A stretch of DNA of 64,000 bases from the NCBI RefSeq assembly GCF_002723935.1, contig NZ_BEWM01000002.1, positions 186,001 through 250,000 of the forward strand, written 5' to 3'. Shown here in pieces: positions 53,858 to 61,408 of this stretch (positions are counted from its first letter, which is position 1; every line of letters begins with the position of its first letter). This stretch comes from Gluconobacter cerinus (GTDB taxonomy: Bacteria; Pseudomonadota; Alphaproteobacteria; Acetobacterales; Acetobacteraceae). Both the position numbers and the translations under genes were made by a program. The notes below the pieces were generated by a model. It worked only from the letters and a program-made list of their open reading frames with translations. It was not told where the DNA came from and did not search any database.

Positions 53858-53889
53858 TTGACGCGCAACAAACAAGTAGGTTGTATTGC
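53858..53889 (+). promoter_or_regulatory. Candidate promoter/operator before the M24 gene
   Basis: TTGACG at 53858-53863 resembles a -35 box, followed 17 bases later by TTGTAT. An imperfect dyad (GCAACAAA against TTGTATTGC) spans about 53865-53889 between them, as expected for a TetR site. Confidence 0.35.
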
Positions 53890-53949
53890 TTTTATAAGAA
53901 TTTGAATGGGAGCGTTGAGAGACCTCCCTCCAGCACAACAGGGTCAGAC

Positions 53950-55104
53950 ATGACAATGCCGCCTCTTACTGCTTTGCAGGTTTCTCCCGCCGAAATGGCC
54001 GAACGCCATAAGAAGGTCCGGGAAAAAATGGAGGCAGCCGGCCATGCGGCGTATGTCTCTTTTGATCCTGACAACATCTATTACCTGACAAATTTCGCTA
54101 ATTTCGTTCATGAGCGTCCATTTGTACTGGTTCTGACTGCCTCTGACGCGACGTTCATTGTTCCCAGGCTTGAGATCCCGCATGTGGAGCGGCACAAGGT
54201 CGGTGCCCTGACACTTGCGGAGTATGCCGAATTTCCAGCCCCTGCTGGAGCGCGATGGTCTGATCGTCTGGCGAGCATTCTGCCAGCGCAGGGCACAATT
54301 GGTATTGAGGCTGCCTGTCCGGCTTATTTGCAGGCAGCGATCGGACCTCGGTGCCAGATCCTGAATATCGTCGATGACGTCCGGCAGATTAAGTCTGCCC
54401 ATGAGATTTCACGTATCGCGTGGACAAGTGACGTGATGACCAAGGCTCTTGCCATGATGATGGGCAAGGTCAAGCCAGGTGTGATGGTGGCTCAGGCCAT
54501 TTCAGACGTGACACCCTATTTTTACCACCGCTGCCTGACGGAAGCACCGGCTTATAATGTCATGTCCAGCAAGGCTGCCGGTCTCATCCAGCCACCTGCC
54601 TTTACAGACGATCCGCATAATTTTTCATGCCTGACCGCACCTTGTGAATCAGGAGGCCCGTTCATGGGGCTTATTGCGGGGCGCATTAACGGATATGGCG
54701 CTGAAATCGAGCGAACATTCTTTCTGGATCATATCCCCGAAGACGCGAAACGCCCTTTCGATACCATGATGGAAATGCGCCATACCGCGTACGGTATGCT
54801 CAAGCCGGGTGCGATTGGTTCCGAAATTGATGCGGCCTGCCAGGCTATTGCGCATCGCGCGGGTTATGAAACGCCGCTGCACCGAACTGGCCATAGTTTC
54901 GGCGTTACCAGTCATGAAGCTCCGTTCCTTGCGTTGGGTGAAGATAACGTCATTCAGCCGGGTATGATTTTCAGTGTTGAGCCGGGAATTTATATCAAAG
55001 GGCAGGGTGGATACCGGCATTCGGATACAGTTCTGATCACTGAATCCGGATACGAAATACTCACAAAATATCCCGATGAAAAAGAAAATCTCATCGTTCG
55101 TTAG
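53950..55104 (+). CDS. Creatinase-like M24 family hydrolase
   Basis: A 384-residue pita-bread-fold protein with an N-terminal creatinase domain and a C-terminal M24 domain. GHSFG and SVEPGIY keep the His and one Glu of the M24 site, but the usual Asp ligands are changed in LIAGRINGYGAEIERTF, and the last acidic ligand lies in YRHSDT. This pattern is like creatinase (GYYTALERT, GHSFG), which is metal-independent, rather than prolidase. It likely cleaves a C-N bond of a small nitrogen compound (inference). ATG at 53950 is preferred; the frame is open from 53881. It is followed by an MFS importer gene. Confidence 0.82.
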   Translation: MTMPPLTALQVSPAEMAERHKKVREKMEAAGHAAYVSFDPDNIYYLTNFANFVHERPFVLVLTASDATFIVPRLEIPHVERHKVGALTLAEYAEFPAPAGARWSDRLASILPAQGTIGIEAACPAYLQAAIGPRCQILNIVDDVRQIKSAHEISRIAWTSDVMTKALAMMMGKVKPGVMVAQAISDVTPYFYHRCLTEAPAYNVMSSKAAGLIQPPAFTDDPHNFSCLTAPCESGGPFMGLIAGRINGYGAEIERTFFLDHIPEDAKRPFDTMMEMRHTAYGMLKPGAIGSEIDAACQAIAHRAGYETPLHRTGHSFGVTSHEAPFLALGEDNVIQPGMIFSVEPGIYIKGQGGYRHSDTVLITESGYEILTKYPDEKENLIVR

Positions 55105-55176
55105 GCCTGAGGCACACGCTGATTTTTCCTGACGAAGTTTGTTTTTTCATTCTCCCTTGTGTCGGGAACGCTATCG

Positions 55177-56520
55177 ATGACTATTTCAGAACGGCTGGAG
55201 CAGCTTCCTTTTTCCCGCTTTCATTACAAGCTCCTTCTGGTGGGAGGAGCAGGGTACTGCTTTGACGGGCTTGATGGAGCCATTCTGGCATTCGTTATGC
55301 CCGCTATTCAGCATTTATGGGGCCTGTCCCTGTCACAGCTGGGGTTATTGGGCAGCTCCGCGTTTTTGGGATATTTCATTGGTGCGCTGTGTGCCGGTTT
55401 GATTGCAGACAGATGGGGCCGCCGATCTGTCATGATGTGGGCTTTGGCCTGCTATTGTCTGGGATCTTTGGCTTCGGCCTTCTGTACAAACTGGCACAGC
55501 TTTATTCTGACACGGATGATCGCGGGTCTTGGGACTGGCGCTGAATCCGCCATTATCGCTCCATATCTTTCAGAGTTTGTGCCGCGCCGTTATCGCGGAG
55601 CCTTTACTGGTGCTCTGGCCGGCTTCTTCTCGTTTGGTTTCGTTGCTGCGGCTCTGCTGGGATATGCCCTGATCCCGGGATCAGCGGACGGGTGGCGTTG
55701 GGCGTTGGCTCTGACAGCCTGTCCGGTGATTTTGCTCCTTTGGTGGCGCAGATCTCTGCCAGAATCTCCCCGCTGGCTTCAGATCGTCGGGCGTGGACAG
55801 GAAGCTCATGCTGTTCTCAGTGGCATCGAAAGAGAACTAGGGCGCCCATCGGTGGCTTATGAGGCAGAAGGCGCGCCATCATCACCATGCACGCGTATGT
55901 CCAAGCAATTCACGCAGCTTTTGTCGGCACGCCTGCGCAAGGTCACCGTCATGAGCTGGCTTCTCTGGATGTCCATTACGTTCAGCTATTATGCGTTCTT
56001 TTCCTGGCTGCCTACGCTCCTGATCGCTCGGGGTTTTACCATTGCGCATAGTTTCGGTTTTTCAATCGCAATCTACGTAGCGCAAATCCCCGGGTATTTC
56101 AGTGCTGTTTATTTCAATGAAGCGTGGGGACGAAAAGCGACCATTGTGGGTTATCTAGCTGCCGCGATGGTTAGCGCTCTTGGTCTGGGGATGGCGAGTT
56201 CTTCGACCGCAGTTCTCGTATTCGGCCTTCTGCTCTCCTTCTTCATGAATGGAACATATGCCGGGGTTTACGCCTACACTCCGGAGATTTTCCCAACGTC
56301 TCTCCGCGCGACGGGCATGGGAACAGCATCGGCACTTGGTCGAGTAGGAGCGATTGCTGCCCCGCTCTTGATTGGTGCTGCATATCCCAAAGTAGGCTTC
56401 GCAGGAGTGTTTGGTCTGACAGCCGTCATTTTGTTCGGTGGCGCGCTCAGCATCCTCCTGTTCGGACCGTCCACCAAAAACCGTTCTCTGGAGGCGATTA
56501 CTGGAGATTACGGCGTGTAA
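55177..56520 (+). CDS. MFS transporter (sugar/aromatic-acid type)
   Basis: A 447-residue inner-membrane permease with twelve helices. After TM2 it has DRWGRRSVMMW, in TM4-5 RMIAGLGTGAESAIIAPYLSEF, and later YTPEIFPTSLRATGMGTAS, which are SP/AAHS-type MFS signatures. ATG at 55177 with GGGAA is chosen over GTG at 55159. It lies between the creatinase-like hydrolase and a TonB receptor and is a good candidate for moving the hydrolase substrate across the inner membrane. Confidence 0.87.
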   Translation: MTISERLEQLPFSRFHYKLLLVGGAGYCFDGLDGAILAFVMPAIQHLWGLSLSQLGLLGSSAFLGYFIGALCAGLIADRWGRRSVMMWALACYCLGSLASAFCTNWHSFILTRMIAGLGTGAESAIIAPYLSEFVPRRYRGAFTGALAGFFSFGFVAAALLGYALIPGSADGWRWALALTACPVILLLWWRRSLPESPRWLQIVGRGQEAHAVLSGIERELGRPSVAYEAEGAPSSPCTRMSKQFTQLLSARLRKVTVMSWLLWMSITFSYYAFFSWLPTLLIARGFTIAHSFGFSIAIYVAQIPGYFSAVYFNEAWGRKATIVGYLAAAMVSALGLGMASSSTAVLVFGLLLSFFMNGTYAGVYAYTPEIFPTSLRATGMGTASALGRVGAIAAPLLIGAAYPKVGFAGVFGLTAVILFGGALSILLFGPSTKNRSLEAITGDYGV

Positions 56521-56620
56521 GTCACGTCTGCCTCCACGCGTCCCTCTTCACCAAATTCGCTCATGCGAATGCATGAAACACGCCACCTTCATAACCGGAG
56601 ATATTCCGGGGAGACCTGAA

Positions 56621-58969
56621 ATGTTCCGATATAACAATTATTTTCTTTTGTGCGGCACCGCTCTTGCCATGACGCTTTCCGTCTTTACGGAAACATCTGT
56701 CGCTGCCCCAATCACAAAGGGCGCAGTTCACAAACATGCGTCTCACCCCAAAGCTGGGGCAACTGTACAAAAGCCTGTGTTGTCTCCCGTTCAGCATAAT
56801 CGCAAGGCCATGCAATCTTCGCAACCTGAGACGATTATGGTTCGGCAGACGAGAAACGTGTTTGGGCAGGCGGCGAGACAGAAGCAGGGCATTTCAGTCA
56901 CTCATATCGATGCTGCGGATCTTGCAAGGCATCAGGTGACCGACGTTAAAGGTCTGATGAACCTTGCGCCCAATCTCACAGTGCAGCCTCAAGGCGCGAG
57001 TTCAAGTGTCAATTTTACATTGCGTGGTGTGGGGCTAAACGATTTTACCTCTAACAATACGCCATCCGTCATGACCTATGTGGACGGCGTAGCTTTGCCT
57101 ATTGGATATATGGCAGGCGCTGCGATGTTTGATATGGCGGGTGTGGATGTCAGCAACGGGCCATCCGGTTACACGCACGGACAAACCGTGACGGCTGGTG
57201 AGATCAACGTTCAAACGGCGGACCCGACGAAGGCGCTTCACTATGGTGCGTCGGAAGATATTGCGACTTATAATCGCAGCATTACCAACCTCTATGTTTC
57301 CGGCCCCATCACCTCCAACGTGCAATACCGGATTGCTGGTTTTACTCAGCAGGGGGGAGGCTTTCAGAAGAACATCAACACAGGCCAGACTTTGGGAAAT
57401 GCCAACAAAGGCGGTTTGCGCGCAAAGGTTGCCTGGCAGCCTGACGATAAGACGAACATCGTTTTTAGTGGGAACTGGATGCAGGATAATTCCCAGGCTA
57501 CCGGCGTTTATAATATTCAGGATCTATCGAGAAATACGCCAGCTTACAGCAATAACAGGGATACCTCGTGGGGCTTTCGCCCGGAATTTCTTAAGTTGTC
57601 AGGTAATGAGGGACAGACAAAACCATCTTATAACAACACCTTCTGGGGGGCAGGCGTTAATATCACGCGGAACCTAGGATTTGCGAACCTGACAACCATT
57701 AGCGCATTCCAGCAGATGTATGTTCATAATCTCATGGATCTGGATGGCACGCGCTATGCGATCTATGACGTGGACGTCAACACGAACGCCAATATGTTCT
57801 CGCAAGAGGTCAAGTTAGCATCGCGCAACCCGCAGTCACGCCTTCAGTGGACGGTGGGGATGTATTATGACCGCACGCAAATGCGTTCTTCCATTTTTAA
57901 TGATTATTCCCAGTCCGGGTCCCGGCCTTATGTGCAGCGGACCAGCTATAATCAGGATCAGCAGGCGTTCAGTCAGTATGGCCATTTGCGCTTTGCCCTT
58001 ACCAAGCGGCTGCATCTTCAGGCGGGCCTGACGCATGAATCCGATGACCGTACGCTCTATAATATGCGGACTATGCGGTATAACACTCCGGCGTATCCAA
58101 CGCCTTTTGACAACCGGTATGGCCGACATGGTGCTCTGACCAATCAGTTTTCCGGAATGGGTGGCATTGAATATCAGGCGTTCAATAATCTGATGTTTTA
58201 TGGGTCAATTCGGAAAGGGTTCAAGCCGGGCGGGTTTACAGCCAACAATACGGTTGTTGAATCGCAGCTTAATCCAACAAAACCGGAATCCCTTCTGGCG
58301 TATGAAGTTGGCTTCAAGTCCGATTATCTTCATCACAAGCTTCGTATCAATGGTGATGCATTCTGGTACGATTATCATAATCAGCAGATGATCGGTTTGG
58401 CCGTTATCCCGCGTTATGGCGTGGTCGGCCAGTACGTCAACATTCCCAAGAGCCGTATCTGGGGCGTGGAGATGGAGATTGATGCCAACCCGATCCCGGG
58501 GTTGGTTCTGCACCAACATATCGGATACGAGCGCGGGAACTATAAGGATTTCAACGCTATCGACTCAACAGCAGTCGCTCTCGCGTACATCAAGACGGGC
58601 GTGCTGAGCGCGCAGTACAAGAATTTCAATAACGTCGATATGGGAATTCCGAAGCTGACGCTTGAGGGCTCTGCGTCCTACAAGGTGAAGCTCGGTGAGG
58701 CATGGGGGCTGACGCCCTATGTCGATTACAGTTACCGCGGATCCCAGTTAAATATTCCTGGAAATAACCTTTACCGGCTGCCAGCTTATTTCCTGCTGGA
58801 CGCTGGTCTGACGTTCGCACCTAAGAGCGGAAAATGGTCCGTCTCGGCCTATGCAAACAATCTGCTTAACCGCCATTACGACGTAACACGGGACACGGGT
58901 TTGAATGGTATTTTCGGCGTTCCAGGAACGCCACGCATGGTTGGTGGTCGCCTGAAAGTAGACTTCTGA
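56621..58969 (+). CDS. TonB-dependent outer-membrane receptor
   Basis: A 782-residue receptor. The signal peptide is followed by a short His/Lys-rich linker, a TonB-box-like ETIMVRQ and the plug (VTDVKGLMNLAPNLTV, NFTLRGVGLNDF). The barrel ends in PRMVGGRLKVDF with terminal Phe. ATG at 56621 has GGGGAG seven bases upstream; the frame open from 56438 overlaps the MFS gene. It completes a likely uptake route with the MFS gene. A perfect hairpin ends the transcript. Confidence 0.9.
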   Translation: MFRYNNYFLLCGTALAMTLSVFTETSVAAPITKGAVHKHASHPKAGATVQKPVLSPVQHNRKAMQSSQPETIMVRQTRNVFGQAARQKQGISVTHIDAADLARHQVTDVKGLMNLAPNLTVQPQGASSSVNFTLRGVGLNDFTSNNTPSVMTYVDGVALPIGYMAGAAMFDMAGVDVSNGPSGYTHGQTVTAGEINVQTADPTKALHYGASEDIATYNRSITNLYVSGPITSNVQYRIAGFTQQGGGFQKNINTGQTLGNANKGGLRAKVAWQPDDKTNIVFSGNWMQDNSQATGVYNIQDLSRNTPAYSNNRDTSWGFRPEFLKLSGNEGQTKPSYNNTFWGAGVNITRNLGFANLTTISAFQQMYVHNLMDLDGTRYAIYDVDVNTNANMFSQEVKLASRNPQSRLQWTVGMYYDRTQMRSSIFNDYSQSGSRPYVQRTSYNQDQQAFSQYGHLRFALTKRLHLQAGLTHESDDRTLYNMRTMRYNTPAYPTPFDNRYGRHGALTNQFSGMGGIEYQAFNNLMFYGSIRKGFKPGGFTANNTVVESQLNPTKPESLLAYEVGFKSDYLHHKLRINGDAFWYDYHNQQMIGLAVIPRYGVVGQYVNIPKSRIWGVEMEIDANPIPGLVLHQHIGYERGNYKDFNAIDSTAVALAYIKTGVLSAQYKNFNNVDMGIPKLTLEGSASYKVKLGEAWGLTPYVDYSYRGSQLNIPGNNLYRLPAYFLLDAGLTFAPKSGKWSVSAYANNLLNRHYDVTRDTGLNGIFGVPGTPRMVGGRLKVDF

Positions 58970-58990
58970 TCACGGCAGGCAGGTTCGACA

Positions 58991-59024
58991 CCTTGACGCC
59001 CTTTCCTGAACAAGGGCGTCAAGG
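58991..59024. terminator. Bidirectional terminator
   Basis: CCTTGACGCCCTT (58991-59003) pairs with AAGGGCGTCAAGG (59012-59024) around 8 nt, followed by TTTTAAA, between convergent genes. Confidence 0.9.
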
Positions 59025-59026
59025 TT

Positions 59027-59827
59027 TTAAATCTTTCTGGTGACCCGTTTCGTGTAGTCGCTTGGTGAGTATCCGGTGCTTTTCTTAAACGCCGCAGCGA
59101 AAGCACCCAGACTCTCATAGCCTACCGCGGCAGCTACGCAGGTGACCCTCTCGCCACGCGCCAGTTTCTCCTGCGCGCTGAGAATGCGGAGCTTCTGGCG
59201 CCAGACTGAAAATGACATTCCCGTATCAGCGGTAAAATGGCGCACGAAAGAGCGCAAGGACATCCCGGCAAACTTTGCCCAGTCCTGCTGTTCTCGCACA
59301 TCAGCCGGATCACTGCTCAGAGCTTCGGTGACCAGCTTTAGCCTGACGTCTTTTGGGGCAGGCAATGTGACGGAACTGCAGGGGATGGAAAGCAGTTCAT
59401 CCCAAAAGCTTTCAGCCAGGCGCGTTGTACGGTCATCCCATTTTTCATCAGCAATGACAGATGTCAGGCGCTCGGCTTGAGCCATTATCAAGCGCGTACT
59501 ATCTGCGACAAAAGGCCTGACCGGAAGGGATGCGCACCTATCTTCCCTGACATACAGGCTCCATCCAGAAATTGCTCCATGAGAGCGAGCATCGTGATTT
59601 GTCTTCGGTGGGACCCAGAGAAATTGTCCCGGGCCGATCAGCCAGTAAGCCCCTTCAGTTTTGACGAGCATAATCCCGTGTTCCATCAGAATAATCTGGC
59701 CGGTTTTATGGATATGAAGGTCGGTTACACGTCGCTGAGGTTGGCTGATTTGTCCTGCAGACAGCCACGGGGTGTCAGTATTTGTGGAAAGCGTCCTTGG
59801 TACGGGGGAAGATATTTTGGCGCACAT
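59027..59827 (-). CDS. AraC family regulator with cupin sensor
   Basis: A 266-residue regulator. The N-terminal AraC-type cupin includes IILMEHGIMLVKTEGAYWLIGPGQFLWVPP. The C-terminal double helix-turn-helix has MSLRSFVRHFTADTGMSFSVWRQKLRIL and VTCVAAAVGYESLGAFAAAFKKSTGYSPSDY. It diverges from the SnoaL-like gene with 89 bp between them and may control either side. Confidence 0.9.
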   Translation of the reverse strand: MCAKISSPVPRTLSTNTDTPWLSAGQISQPQRRVTDLHIHKTGQIILMEHGIMLVKTEGAYWLIGPGQFLWVPPKTNHDARSHGAISGWSLYVREDRCASLPVRPFVADSTRLIMAQAERLTSVIADEKWDDRTTRLAESFWDELLSIPCSSVTLPAPKDVRLKLVTEALSSDPADVREQQDWAKFAGMSLRSFVRHFTADTGMSFSVWRQKLRILSAQEKLARGERVTCVAAAVGYESLGAFAAAFKKSTGYSPSDYTKRVTRKI

Positions 59828-59916
59828 GAGTCGAAATATGACCTATTTTCGAGAGAGCGCCATGTTTTTCTCCAATATGATGCCTGGTGACATTCAGAAA
59901 AATTAATGGAGGCTTC

Positions 59917-60312
59917 ATGTCATTGGAAAAACACGAGCGTACAATCCGCCAGATGTTCGCCACTTTTACGGATTTTACCTCAGACATCAGTGGACTCTCC
60001 AATTTCATGACGACGGACTATCGACAGTTCGTCGATGGACAGGAGATGACGCTCGATGATTTTCGTACCCATACCACGGCTTTACGCAGCGGTCTCCGAA
60101 AGCTGGATATTAGCATCCAACATCTCATCTGTGCCGGTGACAGCGCGGCTACGGTGCATTTCGCTCGCGCTACACGTCATTCCGGCGAGCATAGCCTTAT
60201 CAAGGTTATTGCGTTCTACCGGTTTCGAGGTGCCCGTATCTGTCTCGTGGATGAACTGACGCACGTCATTGAAGGTCATTACGAAGATAAGGCATTGGGA
60301 TCGTTGCAGTAA
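59917..60312 (+). CDS. SnoaL/NTF2-like protein
   Basis: A 131-residue cone-shaped-fold protein. Helix RTIRQMFATFTDFTSD, then FMTTDYRQFVDGQEMTLDDF and the strands VHFARATRHSGEHSLIKVIAFYRF and ICLVDELTHVIEGHYED are typical of the NTF2/SnoaL superfamily. The ligand or reaction is unknown. The ATG has GGAGG four bases upstream. It is divergent from the AraC regulator gene, its likely controller. Confidence 0.75.
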   Translation: MSLEKHERTIRQMFATFTDFTSDISGLSNFMTTDYRQFVDGQEMTLDDFRTHTTALRSGLRKLDISIQHLICAGDSAATVHFARATRHSGEHSLIKVIAFYRFRGARICLVDELTHVIEGHYEDKALGSLQ

Positions 60313-60365
60313 TAGGTTGCCCAGATGGCTTTGTTTGAATCGTATCAGGGTAAAGAGAAAAATGA

Positions 60366-60415
60366 GCTGAGCCGCTTTCAAATCGATTGCAAAATCAGAG
60401 TGAAAGCGGCTCAGC
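60366..60415. terminator. Long hairpin between convergent genes
   Basis: GCTGAGCCGCTTTCA (60366-60380) pairs perfectly with TGAAAGCGGCTCAGC (60401-60415) around a 20-nt loop, with A-rich flanks. It lies between the SnoaL-like and phosphoesterase stop codons. Confidence 0.7.
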
Positions 60416-60450
60416 CAGAAAATAATTCCCCAATTAAAGCTAAGTTTGAG

Positions 60451-61389
60451 TCAGTCAGTGTTCTGAGGGGAGACGGTGTGAAATCCGTAAGTTTTATACT
60501 CCGTGCGAACGGTATTGTTCTCGACATGAACCATCATGTAGCCCTCAGGGGTTCCAAGATGTACTCCGTGCCACCAATTTCCGCTGACAGCGCCGCCAGT
60601 GATGAACTGGATACCGTTATGTTCCACCTGTTCCAGAACGTGAGTATGGCCCTGAAAAACAGCCAGAACGTTATGTCCAGAAAGTAGGGCGAGAATTTCT
60701 CGTGTATTCACCGTGCTCAGCGCCTGGTGCTTGAAAAGAGACGGGCTTTCGTCAGCATAGGTGTAAAATGCGGTCACCATGGGAATATGCGTCGAAATAA
60801 TAATCGGTGCTGTTGCAGGGACGTTCTGAAGATAGGCTTTCAACCAGCTTACTTGCCGTGCGTCAAAGCGCCCCTCGTAATCGCGATCTGGCGTGATTGT
60901 CACGGAATCCAGAACGATGAAATGAACACCTTTATGCTCAAACGCATAATAGGTTTCGCCAAAAGCCTTACGGAAAAAATTCTTTCCGAATTCAGCATTC
61001 TGCGTTGAAGCCCCGCTCTTGGCATAGACCCCAAAACAGTCGTGATTGCCGACAGTATGGTAAACCTTTTTACCAAGTTCCTGCTCAGTCATTTCATACA
61101 GATCAAGCAGCTTATGCGCGCGAGGAAGAGAAACTTCCATTGCGTCATAAACGTGATCTCCACCCTGCAGGACAAAATCTGCTTGTTCTTTGGAGGCTGC
61201 CCGAAAGGCCATCTGGCAGCCTTTCATGGCATCCAGTTCTGGCTGGAGATGCGTGTCCGTTATGAACAGGAATGAAAAAGGCTCGTGCGAGATGGCTGGC
61301 GTGCTTTGTCCAAAAGCGCCCTTGACCAGAGTGGTGGACAGCAAGGCACCTCCGGCTCCCAGAATGCCGCGACGTGATAGTGATGGCAT
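60451..61389 (-). CDS. Tat-exported metallophosphoesterase
   Basis: A 312-residue calcineurin-like phosphoesterase. The twin-arginine signal (SRRGILGAGGALLSTTLV) predicts folded export to the periplasm. The metal motifs are DTHLQPE, GGDHVYD, GNHD, a later STHIPM and GHTH. The substrate is not identifiable. It starts 19 bp after the FecA-type receptor on the same strand, so the two are probably cotranscribed and the enzyme may treat a phosphate ester taken up or released nearby (inference). Confidence 0.88.
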   Translation of the reverse strand: MPSLSRRGILGAGGALLSTTLVKGAFGQSTPAISHEPFSFLFITDTHLQPELDAMKGCQMAFRAASKEQADFVLQGGDHVYDAMEVSLPRAHKLLDLYEMTEQELGKKVYHTVGNHDCFGVYAKSGASTQNAEFGKNFFRKAFGETYYAFEHKGVHFIVLDSVTITPDRDYEGRFDARQVSWLKAYLQNVPATAPIIISTHIPMVTAFYTYADESPSLFKHQALSTVNTREILALLSGHNVLAVFQGHTHVLEQVEHNGIQFITGGAVSGNWWHGVHLGTPEGYMMVHVENNTVRTEYKTYGFHTVSPQNTD

Positions 61390-61408
61390 GAGAATTTTCC
61401 TTGGCTGA

